NCBI GenBank assembly: GCA_017303575.1
Contig: JAFLCL010000017.1
Coordinates: 1-64,000 of the forward strand
DNA: 64,000 bases
Direction of reading: 5' to 3'
Origin: Deltaproteobacteria bacterium
GTDB lineage: Bacteria; Myxococcota_A; Polyangia; Polyangiales; Sandaracinaceae
Position 1 is the stretch's first letter. Each line of letters opens with the position of its first letter. The translations under genes and the position numbers were made by a program. Shown here piece after piece: positions 7,260 to 15,855 of this stretch. The notes beneath the pieces are model-generated. The model was given only the letters and a program-made list of their open reading frames with translations, ran no database searches and was not told the origin of the DNA.

Positions 7260-10109
7260 TCACTCCCACGGAACACGAGCGCCGTACGCGCCCGAGCCAG
7301 CCGGGTGGTAGACCTGGGCCGCTGGCGGCGTGATCGCCGCATCAGGGGGCTCGGGGCTGGGCGGGGCCGCGGGTGCGATCACTGGCTCGACCACGGTCGC
7401 TGTGACGCCTGCGTCGGCGGGCGCGAGATCGATCGACGGCGTGGTGTCGTCGGGCCGCGCGACGAGGATCCGCGGACGCTGCGCCGTCGTGACGAGGCTC
7501 TGTGGGCTCGGGCTCGGAGCCCTCGCGTCGAGGCGCGCGAGCTCGGCGCGCACGTCCGCCTCGAGCTCGAGCTCGTGCAGCGCCTGCGCGGACTCGAGCG
7601 TCCTGAGCAGCGCCTCGCGGGCCTCGGTGAGGCGACCGAGCGCGGCGAGCGCGCGTCCGAGCACCAGATCCTCGCTCGCCACGCGCTTGGCCTCCACGCC
7701 CACGCGGCTCCGATCGATCGCGAGCGCGGCGCGGATCTGTACGAGCGCGACATCGGCGTTGCCCTCGTCGAGCTCGAGCAGCGCGAGGTTGTGGTGCACG
7801 AGCGCAGCGTCACCGTGATCGGCCGCCACGAGATCGGGCAGCGCCTCCGCCCAGAGCGCGCGTGCAGCCCCGAGGTCGTGGCGATCGAAGGCGACGAGGC
7901 CGAGGCTGTTGCGCGTGAGGGCCGCCTCGGGGTGATGGGTGCCCAGCGATGCCGCAGCGATCGCGAGCGCGCGCTCGTAGCGCGCGGTGGCCTCGTCGAG
8001 ACGGCCCAGACGACGGAGGATGCCTCCGACGTTGTGGAGGTCGCGCCCCACGCGCGGATGCGCCTGCCCGAGGGTCGCCTCGTCGATCGACAGCGCCTGC
8101 TCGTGCTCCGCGAGCGCGTCCTCGAAGCGCCCCTCGAGGCGCGCGAGGTTGCCGAGGCTCGCGTGCACCACCGCACGCTCGAGCGAGCGTGGTCCGAGGC
8201 GCGCGTCGATCGCGCGCGCTGCCTCGTCGAGATCCATGTGTGCCTGCGCGAGCTCGCCGAGCCCGATCCGGATCGTCGCGCGGACGCGGAGAAACGCCTC
8301 GACGTCGTCGTCGCGCTGCGGGCCACGCTGGCGCGCAGCCTCCGCGTGCGCGAGGAAGTCGCGCGCCTCCATGTAGCGACCGCTCGCCCCCAGCACGCGG
8401 AGCACCTCGAGCCACGCGGCGCTCGTGCCGGTCGCATCTCGCTCGTCCTCGGCGAGGAACAGCGCGGCTCGGGCGGCCGAGAGCGCGTCGTCGTAGCGCG
8501 CCTCGGCGCGGAGGGCGCTCGCGCGGAGGAGTTCCCGCTCGATGCGGATCGCGGCTGGGAGCGTGGTCGCGTCGCGCTCGCTCACGAATTTTAGCGCCTC
8601 TCTGGCCTCTCCGCGTGCGAGCGACAGCGTCGCGCGATCGATCTCGGCGCGGGCTCGGCGTGCGGCTTCGTCCTCTGCTGGTCCCACGGGGATCGCACCG
8701 CCGCAGGCCTCGGGCGCCGGGAGCGCCGCGAGCAGCTCGGGCGCGCTCGCGAAGCCCTCCGCAGTGAGAAGGTCCTCGACGATCGCGCTCGCGCGGCTCG
8801 CGCCTCGATCGAGGCACTGCACACGCGCGTCGAGAAGCGCCGGCGACTGCTCGTGGCGCACGTGCGTCGCCTCGCAGGCGTCGCGCCGCGCGTCGATCCA
8901 TCGAGCGGACCACCGCGCGAGGCTCGGCTGCAGGGTCTGAGGCACGCGCTCCCGCTGCGACCCGTCGAGTTGCGTCTCGAGCGCGTGCTCGCTCGCGCGG
9001 CAGAGCGCCTCGCCCTCGAGCGGCGCGCCGCGCGAGGCGATCGCCAGAACGCCCAGCACGCCCAGACCGACCGCGCCGGCCACGACCCAGCGTCCATGCG
9101 TCTCTCTCGGTTCGAGCGCAGCGAGCAGCACATGCATCGTGGGAAAGCGGGCTTCGGGCCGGGGCGAGAGGGCACGACGCAGCGCTCGGTGCATCGCGCG
9201 CGGCATGCGACGCGGTGTGGGAGGACCGGCCTCGATCCTCGTTCGCAGCTCGGAGACGCGCTGCGCGCCTGCGAACGGCCGCGTCCCCTCGATCGCCTCC
9301 CACAGCGTCACTGCGAACGCGAACTGATCGGCGCGCGCGTCGCTGGCCGCACCGCGTACGTCGCCGTCGCGGGTGATCGCCCGATCGATCTGCTCGGGCG
9401 CCATGTACGCAGGGGTCCCGATCAGCGCGCCTGTCTGGGTCAGCGTGCCGGACAGCATCGAGCGGTCGAGACGAACGCTCGCCTCGGTCGCGTCCTCGTG
9501 CGCGAGCCCGAAGTCGACGACCTTCACCCGACCGTCGTCACCGAGCAGCACGTTCTCGGGCTTGAAGTCTCGGTGCACGATGCCGGCGCCGTGCGCTGCC
9601 GCCAGACCTCGTCCTGCGGGCAGGAGGATGGCGAGCGCCTCCGCGGGCTCGTGCGGCCTCGACATCCACGGGCGCAGGCTCGCGCCGCGCACGAGCTCCA
9701 TCGCGAGGTAGAGCGTGTCGTCCTCCACGCCGACGTCGAAGACGGTGACGACGTTCGGATGTGTGAGGCGTGCGAGCGCCTGCGCCTCGCGGAGCAAGCG
9801 TGCGCGCTGGGTCGGGTCGTCTGCGGTGCGGAGGCGCTTGATGGCGATCTCGCGATCGAGCTCCGGATCGTAGGCGACGTGCACCGTGCCCATCGCACCT
9901 TCGCCCAGAACCTCTCGTAGCTCGAAGCGACCGAGGCGCGTGGGCGCGGCGCGTGTGCGCCCCGTGGCGACGATGCCGGACGCGAGCGTCGCCACCACGT
10001 CCTGACAGCTCTCGCACCCGTCGAGGTGCAGATCAGCCGCGGCCAGCGAGTCGCCGTCGAGGCGACCTTCGAGGAGCGCGAGCAGGATCTCGTCGTCGGG
10101 ACACACCAC
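7260..10109 (-). CDS. Ser/Thr protein kinase with N-terminal anti-sigma-type zinc motif and TPR-rich C-terminus
   Basis: A 949-residue protein starting at GTG 10109 (GTG 10106 also possible). Residues 1-45 carry H28-x3-C32-x2-C35 in DLHLDGCESCQ, the zinc signature of ZAS anti-sigma domains. The kinase domain spans about 60-320: G-loop GEGAMG, K91, catalytic HRDFKPEN (D181) and DFG (D199), so it looks active. A membrane helix (WVVAGAVGLGVLGVLAIA) lies near residue 340, followed by about 500 residues of TPR-like helical repeats (for example HPRVGRDLHNVGGILRRLGRLDEA) and a Pro-rich tail. It is divergent from a sigma-70-like gene with only 27 bp between the starts. I infer a kinase/anti-sigma fusion acting on that sigma factor. 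Confidence 0.9.
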   Translation of the reverse strand: MVCPDDEILLALLEGRLDGDSLAAADLHLDGCESCQDVVATLASGIVATGRTRAAPTRLGRFELREVLGEGAMGTVHVAYDPELDREIAIKRLRTADDPTQRARLLREAQALARLTHPNVVTVFDVGVEDDTLYLAMELVRGASLRPWMSRPHEPAEALAILLPAGRGLAAAHGAGIVHRDFKPENVLLGDDGRVKVVDFGLAHEDATEASVRLDRSMLSGTLTQTGALIGTPAYMAPEQIDRAITRDGDVRGAASDARADQFAFAVTLWEAIEGTRPFAGAQRVSELRTRIEAGPPTPRRMPRAMHRALRRALSPRPEARFPTMHVLLAALEPRETHGRWVVAGAVGLGVLGVLAIASRGAPLEGEALCRASEHALETQLDGSQRERVPQTLQPSLARWSARWIDARRDACEATHVRHEQSPALLDARVQCLDRGASRASAIVEDLLTAEGFASAPELLAALPAPEACGGAIPVGPAEDEAARRARAEIDRATLSLARGEAREALKFVSERDATTLPAAIRIERELLRASALRAEARYDDALSAARAALFLAEDERDATGTSAAWLEVLRVLGASGRYMEARDFLAHAEAARQRGPQRDDDVEAFLRVRATIRIGLGELAQAHMDLDEAARAIDARLGPRSLERAVVHASLGNLARLEGRFEDALAEHEQALSIDEATLGQAHPRVGRDLHNVGGILRRLGRLDEATARYERALAIAAASLGTHHPEAALTRNSLGLVAFDRHDLGAARALWAEALPDLVAADHGDAALVHHNLALLELDEGNADVALVQIRAALAIDRSRVGVEAKRVASEDLVLGRALAALGRLTEAREALLRTLESAQALHELELEADVRAELARLDARAPSPSPQSLVTTAQRPRILVARPDDTTPSIDLAPADAGVTATVVEPVIAPAAPPSPEPPDAAITPPAAQVYHPAGSGAYGARVPWE

Positions 10110-10136
10110 GTCGGCCTCGTTCTATCGTAGGGGGAA

Positions 10137-10985
10137 ATGAACGACCCCGTGCGCGCCTATGCCGAGGCCCGAGGGCTGCCGGCGCTGTCCGTCGAGGACG
10201 AAGCGCGCCTGGGGGCGCTGCTCGCCGTGGGCGCGGAGAGCGAGCTCGCGGGCGATCCGCGCGAGCTCGCGATCGCCCTCGCTCACCTGCCCGCGGAGCC
10301 CAGCGCGATGCGCGACGACGACGTGCGAGAGCTGGTGCTCGCCCTCGCTTGCGATCGAGGCGAGCCCGCGGCCCTGCGCGAGCTCGAGCGTGCGTATGCC
10401 CCCGCTGTGGAGGCGGCGCTGCGCGCGATGAAGCTCGACGACGACGCGCGCGCCGACGTCTGGCAGGAGGTGAAGGCCAAGCTCCTCGTGCGCGAAGGCG
10501 GCCCCATCCGTCTCGTGTCCTACGCGGGCCGCGGCACGCTGCGTGGTTTGCTGAAGGTCACCGCGACGCGAACGGCGCTCACGATGATGCGTGACAGCCG
10601 ACGCGAGCGACCCCACGAGCCGCACACGATGGAGGCGGCTGCGGGCGAGGCCGCGGAGCTCGACTTCGTGAAGGTCGGCGCGCGCGCGGCGTTCCGCGAG
10701 GCCTTCGCGAGCGCGATCGAGACGCTCGATCCGCATGCACGCAACCTCTTGCGCCTGCACCACTTGCGTAAGGTCGGTCTCGAGCAGCTCGCGACGATGT
10801 ACGGCGTGCACCGCGCGACGATCGTGCGGCAGCTCGCGGCCGCGCGCGCGCAGGTGGAGCGCGAGACCGGCAAGGCTCTGCGTGCGCGCCTCGACCTCGA
10901 GCGCGGCGAGGTCGAGGACGTGATCGATCTCGTGCGGAGCCACTTCGACGCGAGCGTCGAGCGCCTGCTCAAGACCCAGACGTAG
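10137..10985 (+). CDS. Sigma-70 family-like RNA polymerase sigma factor
   Basis: A 282-residue protein with a GGGGG purine run just before ATG 10137. The middle part (LRELERAYAPAVEAALRAMK and ARADVWQEVKAKLLV) resembles sigma region 2. The C-terminal HTH (LEQLATMYGVHRATIVRQL, preceded by ETLDPHARNLLRLHHLRKVG) resembles region 4 of ECF-like factors. It is longer than typical ECF factors (about 190 aa), with an N-terminal extension of about 75 residues and a C-terminal tail. This form is common in Myxococcota. It is divergent from a kinase with an anti-sigma zinc motif. Genes on both outer flanks carry the same 36-bp upstream element, which I infer to be its target promoter. Confidence 0.82.
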   Translation: MNDPVRAYAEARGLPALSVEDEARLGALLAVGAESELAGDPRELAIALAHLPAEPSAMRDDDVRELVLALACDRGEPAALRELERAYAPAVEAALRAMKLDDDARADVWQEVKAKLLVREGGPIRLVSYAGRGTLRGLLKVTATRTALTMMRDSRRERPHEPHTMEAAAGEAAELDFVKVGARAAFREAFASAIETLDPHARNLLRLHHLRKVGLEQLATMYGVHRATIVRQLAAARAQVERETGKALRARLDLERGEVEDVIDLVRSHFDASVERLLKTQT

Positions 10986-11301
10986 GCGCGACGGGTGAAG
11001 GGCGCGCGCGCCAGCCTGTGACCGTCCAGCGACCCTGGGCCTCGGTCAGCGTCAGCGTGTGCAGCCTTCCGTTCCAGCGGATGAGCGTGTGCGCCGTCCC
11101 CTCTGCGATCGACACGGACTCCACCGACCACGACGTGTCGGTGCCCCTCGGCTCGTGCTGGGCGAGGTATTGGTAGGCCGCGCCCGTCACGAAGTCCTCG
11201 GGCGACATCGAGTACGAGCCCCCACAGGCCTGAGCCCGAGGCAGCGGCGAGAGAACGAGCGAAACGAGCAGAGCGACGGCGATCGTGGTGATGGTCCGCA
11301 T
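10969..11301 (-). CDS. Small secreted hypothetical protein
   Basis: A 110-residue protein starting at ATG 11301 behind a clear AAGGAGG. A Sec signal (MRTITTIAVALLVSLVLSPL) ends near PRAQA, and the mature part begins CGGSYSMSPEDFVTGAAYQYL. The rest (SWSVESVSIAEGTAHTLIRW, then a short Pro-rich tail) is likely a small beta-rich domain, possibly SnoaL/NTF2-like, but I do not recognise it. Its 3' end overlaps the sigma gene by 17 bp on the other strand. Its upstream element (11321-11356) matches that of the dioxygenase-like gene, so the two are probably co-regulated. Confidence 0.75.
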   Translation of the reverse strand: MRTITTIAVALLVSLVLSPLPRAQACGGSYSMSPEDFVTGAAYQYLAQHEPRGTDTSWSVESVSIAEGTAHTLIRWNGRLHTLTLTEAQGRWTVTGWRARPSPVAPTSGS

Positions 11302-11320
11302 GGGAACCTCCTTCTGATCG

Positions 11321-11356
11321 CCGAACGCACGCCCCACCCGACCGGCGCACGAAAAG
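11321..11356 (-). promoter_or_regulatory. Conserved upstream element, copy B (putative alternative-sigma promoter)
   Basis: Minus strand: CTTTTCGTGCGCCGGTCG, 8 variable bases, GTGCGTTCGG, then 19 bases to ATG 11301. All 28 block bases match copy A at 7218-7253, while the 8-base spacer differs at most positions. That pattern indicates selection on the blocks rather than recent duplication. Confidence 0.6.
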
Positions 11357-11533
11357 TGATGCCTGGGCGAGGGCCGGGTGCCCTGGGTGAGGGATTGGCA
11401 GCTCGCAGGCAGCCGAGGCCTGCGAAAACCCCCCCGGTTCTTCGCGATCTCTCACAGGCAGAGAGAGACCGACCGGCAGACCGTTGCGATTTCCAGACAC
11501 TGGCCACAGTGTCTCCGCTCGGAGGTCCGGGCG

Positions 11534-11953
11534 ATGCGCCACGCGACGTTCGAGGTCTTCTTCGATGGTGACTGCCCGCTGTGCGTGCGCGAGATCCGCA
11601 TGCTCAGGCGGCTCGATCGACACGGCCGCGTGCGCTTCACCGACATCGCGGATCCTCGTTTCGACCCCGCGCGCGTAGGGCTTCCTCCCTGGCAGACGCT
11701 CATGGATCGCATCCATGGACGACGCCTCGACACCGGCGAGGTGGTGGAGGGCGTCGAGGTCTTTCGTGCGCTCTACGAGGCGGTCGGCCTGGGCGTGCTG
11801 GTCCGGCTGACGCGGCTCGGCGTGGTCGATCGACTGCTCGATCGCGCCTACCACGCGTTCGCCTCCCGCCGCCTTCGGCTCACGGGGCGCTGCGACGATC
11901 GAGGGTGCGCGCTCCCGCGTCGGGCGCCGCTCGGGGAGCTCGCCCCCCGATGA
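11534..11953 (+). CDS. DCC family (DUF393) thiol-disulfide oxidoreductase-like protein
   Basis: A 139-residue protein starting at ATG 11534, eight bases after GGAGGT. The opening [23 protein letters not shown] is the diagnostic DxxCxxC of the DCC/DUF393 family, a predicted thioredoxin-fold oxidoreductase. The remainder ([36 protein letters not shown]) matches family structure. The substrate of this family is generally unknown. The stop overlaps the start of the next gene (ATGA, 11950-11953), so it is translationally coupled to the CarH-like regulator. Confidence 0.9.
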   Translation: MRHATFEVFFDGDCPLCVREIRMLRRLDRHGRVRFTDIADPRFDPARVGLPPWQTLMDRIHGRRLDTGEVVEGVEVFRALYEAVGLGVLVRLTRLGVVDRLLDRAYHAFASRRLRLTGRCDDRGCALPRRAPLGELAPR

Positions 11954-12852
11954 AGCCCGACCGCGCGCAGACGTTTCCGATGCGTGTCGTCACACGCATG
12001 ACGGGCCTCACGGCCGACGTGGTCCGCGTGTGGGAGCGACGGTACGGCGCGATCACACCCGCCCGCACCGAGGGCAACGCGCGCCGCTACTCCTCGCACG
12101 ACATCGAGCGACTGACGCGTCTCCGAGACGCGATCGCTGCGGGCCACTCCATCGGAGACATCGCGAACCTCGCGGACGCACGCCTCACCGCGCTGGCCGC
12201 ATCGCGCGATCCGATCACCGAGACGCGGCCGATCCTCGCGCCGTACCTCGAGGCGATGTCGGAGCTCGATCTCCCACGCGGCGAGGCTCTCCTCGCGCGA
12301 GCCTCGCAGCTCCTGGGCCCGCGGGCGATGGTGCTCGACGTCGTGCTCCCGCTGCTGCGTGAGGTGGGCGACCGCTGGGTCGCCGGCAAGCTCACCGTCG
12401 CGGAGGAGCACGCGGTGAGCGCGCAGATCCGCGCGCACCTGGCGGTCCTCTTGCGAACCACGGTGCTCCCCACGGGTGCGCCACGCGTGGTGTTCGCGAC
12501 GCCGCCAGGCCATCGCCACGAGCTCGGTGCGATGATGGCCGCCGTGCTCGCGAGCGCCCGCGGGGTGAGCCCCATCTATCTCGGCCCCGACGTTCCGTTC
12601 GAGGAGGTCGAGGGCGCCTGCCTCCGATCGCGCGCCACCGTCGTGGTGCTGTCGGTGCTGACGCTGCACGAGAGCGCCGTCGATCGTCGACACGAGCTCC
12701 GAGCGATGGAGAAACTCTCGGAGCGCATCGAGACGTGGGTGGGCGCCCCCCCTGGCCATCCCGCGCTGGACGCGAAGGGTGTTCGTCCGATGAGCGACTT
12801 CGCGGCGTTCGAGGCCGCGCTCACGCATCGCTTCGGCGTCGCTGGCAGCTGA
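11950..12852 (+). CDS. MerR-family B12-binding regulator (CarA/CarH-like light-sensing repressor)
   Basis: A 300-residue protein. Residues 9-75 form a MerR winged helix ([43 protein letters not shown]). Residues 95-170 are the helical cobalamin cap with the W-x9-E-H signature (W143, E153, H154 in [14 protein letters not shown]). Residues 178-295 are a Rossmann-type B12-binding domain with the lower-ligand motif GHRHELG (H190). CarH/CarA proteins bind adenosylcobalamin in the dark, repress target promoters and release DNA in light. All B12 residues checked here are present, so a photoreceptor role is likely. No carotenoid genes lie nearby. The only coupled gene is the DCC-family one. Confidence 0.9.
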   Translation: MKPDRAQTFPMRVVTRMTGLTADVVRVWERRYGAITPARTEGNARRYSSHDIERLTRLRDAIAAGHSIGDIANLADARLTALAASRDPITETRPILAPYLEAMSELDLPRGEALLARASQLLGPRAMVLDVVLPLLREVGDRWVAGKLTVAEEHAVSAQIRAHLAVLLRTTVLPTGAPRVVFATPPGHRHELGAMMAAVLASARGVSPIYLGPDVPFEEVEGACLRSRATVVVLSVLTLHESAVDRRHELRAMEKLSERIETWVGAPPGHPALDAKGVRPMSDFAAFEAALTHRFGVAGS

Positions 12853-12858
12853 GCGCGC

Positions 12859-14325
12859 TCAGGGATAGTCGCGGTCGATCCCCCTGCCGATGCTGGCGCG
12901 CTCGCGAGGGCGTGTGCGTACGCCGCTGCGCGTGCGCGTGATCGGAGTCGCTCCTGCGTCCGGCTCCTCTGTCTCCACCACCGGCGTCTGCACCGCCGGT
13001 GCGGGGTCGATCGGCTCGTGTGCGATCGACGCGGGCTCGTCCGTGCTGCGCGCGACGATCGTGTCGTCGTCGCGCTCCGTCGAGGCTGGAGGCAGCGTCG
13101 CCACGACCGCGATGCCGAGCGCGATCAGCGTCGAGCTCGCCGCGACGATCCACGGCCAGCGCGCTGCGGGCGGCTGCACGGGGAGGGCGGGTGGTGGGTC
13201 TGCGATCTCGTCCTCGCTGCCGTCGTCGTCGTCGCGACCGAGCGCGTCGTCGATCGTGGCGCGATCGAGGCGTGCGCTCGCGCCGACGGCGACATCGAGC
13301 ACGATCGGGGGGGCGTCGCGCACGTCGCTGTCCGGCTCGGCAGGCGTCGTCGGGGTGTTCTCCTCGGGGGACACGTCTTCGACGAGGCGCGCGACGAGCG
13401 CGGTCGCGGTCTCGTCCGTGAGATCGGCACGCGCGCGTGCGAGCGCGGCGGCGAGATCGCGCCCACGAGGCCACCGCTGGGTGGGCTCGCGCGCGAGCGT
13501 CTTCAGCACGATCGCGTCGAGCTCGGGTGGGACGTTCACGATCGTGCTCGGCGCTCGGATGGGCGCGTGCAACAAGGCCTGCAGCGTCTCGGCGGGCGAG
13601 GCCCCACGGAACAAGCGCTTGCCGGTCAGCAGCTCCCAGAGCACCACGCCGAGCGCGAAGAGATCGGTGCGCTGATCGATGGGTCGACGGAACGCCTGCT
13701 CGGGCGCCATGTAGGCGAGCTTGCCCTTCACCGAGCCGGTCGCCGTCTCTTCGAGCCGGCTCCGCGCGACGCCGAAGTCGAGCACCTTCACCACACCCTG
13801 CCGGGTGAGGAACACGTTGTGAGGAGAGACGTCGCGGTGGACGATCCCGAGCGCCGCACCCGACTCGTCGGTGGCGTGGTGAGCGTGATCGAGACCGAGC
13901 GCGACCTGCTCGGCGATCGCGATGGCGGTGGCAGGATCGAGCCCCTTGCCGCGCTGCGAGGCCGCACGGAACGCAGCGCGCGCGTCGATGCCGCGGAGGT
14001 GCTCCATGACGATCGCCGCGCGCCCCGAGAGCGACGCGACGTCGTGGATCTGCACCACGTTGGGGTGCTGGAGCTGCGAGGCCAGGCGCGCCTCGCGCAC
14101 GAAGAGGCGCACGAACTTCGTGTCGTCCGCGAGGTGCGGGAGCATGCGCTTCACCACGACCGTACGCTCGCCCATGCCGCCTGCGCCGAGGCGCTGCTTG
14201 GCGAGGAAGACCTCGGCCATGCCGCCCGCACCGATACGTCGGAGCAAGCGGTAGCGAGAGTCGTCGGACGACGCGCTCGACGCGGCGCTCGACGGGTCCG
14301 GTGACGGCACGGACGACGACGTCAC
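12859..14325 (-). CDS. Transmembrane Ser/Thr protein kinase
   Basis: A 488-residue protein. A Ser/Pro-rich N-terminus leads into a kinase domain (residues 24-290): G-loop GAGGMAEVF, catalytic lysine K59, HRDVSPHN (D165), DFG (D183) and the APE motif in AYMAPEQAF, so activity is expected. A low-complexity acidic/Pro linker follows, then one membrane helix at about 385-406 (WPWIVAASSTLIALGIAVVA). A short extracytoplasmic tail ends in RGIDRDYP with no recognised sensor. It converges on the CarH-like gene with a 6-bp gap and is the last gene of a leftward run of lipoprotein and TPR/PEGA genes, so a role in envelope sensing is plausible. Confidence 0.92.
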   Translation of the reverse strand: MTSSSVPSPDPSSAASSASSDDSRYRLLRRIGAGGMAEVFLAKQRLGAGGMGERTVVVKRMLPHLADDTKFVRLFVREARLASQLQHPNVVQIHDVASLSGRAAIVMEHLRGIDARAAFRAASQRGKGLDPATAIAIAEQVALGLDHAHHATDESGAALGIVHRDVSPHNVFLTRQGVVKVLDFGVARSRLEETATGSVKGKLAYMAPEQAFRRPIDQRTDLFALGVVLWELLTGKRLFRGASPAETLQALLHAPIRAPSTIVNVPPELDAIVLKTLAREPTQRWPRGRDLAAALARARADLTDETATALVARLVEDVSPEENTPTTPAEPDSDVRDAPPIVLDVAVGASARLDRATIDDALGRDDDDGSEDEIADPPPALPVQPPAARWPWIVAASSTLIALGIAVVATLPPASTERDDDTIVARSTDEPASIAHEPIDPAPAVQTPVVETEEPDAGATPITRTRSGVRTRPRERASIGRGIDRDYP

Positions 14326-14377
14326 GCCGCGAGCGTCTCACGAACGCCTCGCGCTGTCCCACGCCCGCGTGAGGTGA

Positions 14378-15334
14378 TCAGATCTCGATGTGACCCACGA
14401 GGCTGCGCCCCGCGATCGGCGCCGCCTCCGTCGGGTTCGTCGCGATCACCACGCCCGCGACCACACCGCCCGCGACCACGACGCCGAGGGTGGTCCAGAA
14501 CCACCACTGCTCGGTGATCTCGGGCGATCGTGTGGTCTCGAGGCGCAGGTGGAGCTCGAGCTCCTGGTGGTCCGCGAGCTCCACGCTCGCGAGGTAGGGG
14601 ACGTAGCCTTCGAGGCGCGCCTCGATCACGTGACCGCCGCTCGTGACGCGTCGCTCGGTGGGTTCGCTGCCCACGTCGAGCCCGTCGACGAACATCACGG
14701 CCTCCGCGGGGACCACGTCGAGCCGCAGCGTGGCCGCGCTCTCCACCCGCGCGAGACGGATCTCCACGCGACGGGTCTCGCGACCCACCACCACGAGCTC
14801 GTCCTCCACCGTGACGAAGCCGTCGGCCTCGATGCGCAGCGCGCGATGTCCCGCGGCCAGCCGAAGCGGCGCGATGGGCGTGACGCCGACCGGTCGACCA
14901 TCGACGCTCACCCGCGCACCCGGCTCTCGGATCTCGAGCGTCACGGTGGCGGTCTGCGCCTCGAGCGCGGCGATCTCCTGCTCCACCCCGCGTCGTCGAT
15001 CGGCCGCGACGCCCGCGCCACCGATCGCGAGGTAGCGACGAAACGCCTCGATTGCATCGTCGTTGCGGAGCAGGCGCCGGTAACACTGCGCGAGGTTGAA
15101 CAGCACGACGGGCACCTCGCGCAGCGCGAAGCTCCGCTCGAACTCGGCCGCGGCGGCGTCGAACCGCTCGGCGTCGAAGTGCTCCGCGCCGGCCATGAAG
15201 CGAGCGCGTGCGTCCACGCTCGGATCGGGCGTCGTGGCAGCGGAGGGCTCGACACGCACCGAGCGATCGCTCGAGCGCTGCGCGGACGCGATGCACGGCG
15301 TGACGAAGACGAGCAGGAAGACGAGAGCGCGCAT
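14378..15334 (-). CDS. Secreted TPR and PEGA domain protein with C-terminal membrane anchor
   Basis: A 318-residue protein; ATG 15334 is chosen because a Sec signal follows (MRALVFLLVFVTPCIASA). Residues 48-115 look like TPR helices (ARFMAGAEHFDAERFDAAAAEFERSF and VVLFNLAQCYRRL). Residues 125-200 and 200-275 form two PEGA-like beta units (GARVSVDGRPVGVTPIAPLRLAAG and VMFVDGLDVG with HVIEARLEGY). A membrane helix lies near the end (WTTLGVVVAGGVVAGVVIAT). The start overlaps the stop of the upstream lipoprotein gene (TGATG), and the kinase gene lies 52 bp downstream, so the protein may be a partner or sensor of that kinase (inference). Confidence 0.82.
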   Translation of the reverse strand: MRALVFLLVFVTPCIASAQRSSDRSVRVEPSAATTPDPSVDARARFMAGAEHFDAERFDAAAAEFERSFALREVPVVLFNLAQCYRRLLRNDDAIEAFRRYLAIGGAGVAADRRRGVEQEIAALEAQTATVTLEIREPGARVSVDGRPVGVTPIAPLRLAAGHRALRIEADGFVTVEDELVVVGRETRRVEIRLARVESAATLRLDVVPAEAVMFVDGLDVGSEPTERRVTSGGHVIEARLEGYVPYLASVELADHQELELHLRLETTRSPEITEQWWFWTTLGVVVAGGVVAGVVIATNPTEAAPIAGRSLVGHIEI

Positions 15335-15855
15335 CACGGTCCGACCTCGATCGTGTGGGAGGACTGAGGACAGCGGAATGCATCGACGCCTGCGGCATCG
15401 ATGGCGGGCAGCGCGTCGACGTCGAGGCTCGCGTCGATGCACCGACCCGCCGCGCACGTGCCTTCGGCGCAGACAACGCCGCGACACGCGTCGTCGAGGC
15501 GGAGGCAGATCGCGCGCGCTCGCTCGGGGACGAAGCGCACGCGCGCTGACTGCGAGACGACGTCTCCATCACGGTTGGCGGCGGTGGCGGTGATCTCGAT
15601 CAGGTCCTCGCCCACGGTTCGGTTCGTGAGGCCCAGCGAGATCGGGAGCTCGCGCGCGTCCGAGCGGGCGGGATCGACGATGTCGCTGAACGGACCGAGC
15701 TCACGCTCGCCGTGACGCACCGAGATCGTGACGCGCGAGAGCGGATCGGGGCGCGCGAGATCGCTCTCGACGAACACGACGAGCTCCGTGCGCGGCGTGC
15801 TCACGCAGCCGTGCCCGAGGAGCATCGCGGTCAACGGGAGGAGAAGCCGATCCAT
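15334..15855 (-). CDS. Secreted/lipoprotein-like hypothetical protein
   Basis: A 173-residue protein starting MDRLLLPLTAMLLGHGC, a short signal with a weak lipobox (LLGHGC, C17). The mature part starts STPRTELVVFVESDLARPDPLS, then a beta-rich region, then a Cys-containing end (CLRLDDACRGVVCAEGTCAAGRC). A domain with the same layout opens the larger upstream lipoprotein (15831-17450), whose VPATQLLVSIDTDF and CADIACPAESTCGAGGAC segments align by eye, so the two are probably paralogues. The reading frame overlaps the upstream gene by 25 bp and the downstream gene by 1 bp. Confidence 0.7.
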   Translation of the reverse strand: MDRLLLPLTAMLLGHGCVSTPRTELVVFVESDLARPDPLSRVTISVRHGERELGPFSDIVDPARSDARELPISLGLTNRTVGEDLIEITATAANRDGDVVSQSARVRFVPERARAICLRLDDACRGVVCAEGTCAAGRCIDASLDVDALPAIDAAGVDAFRCPQSSHTIEVGP

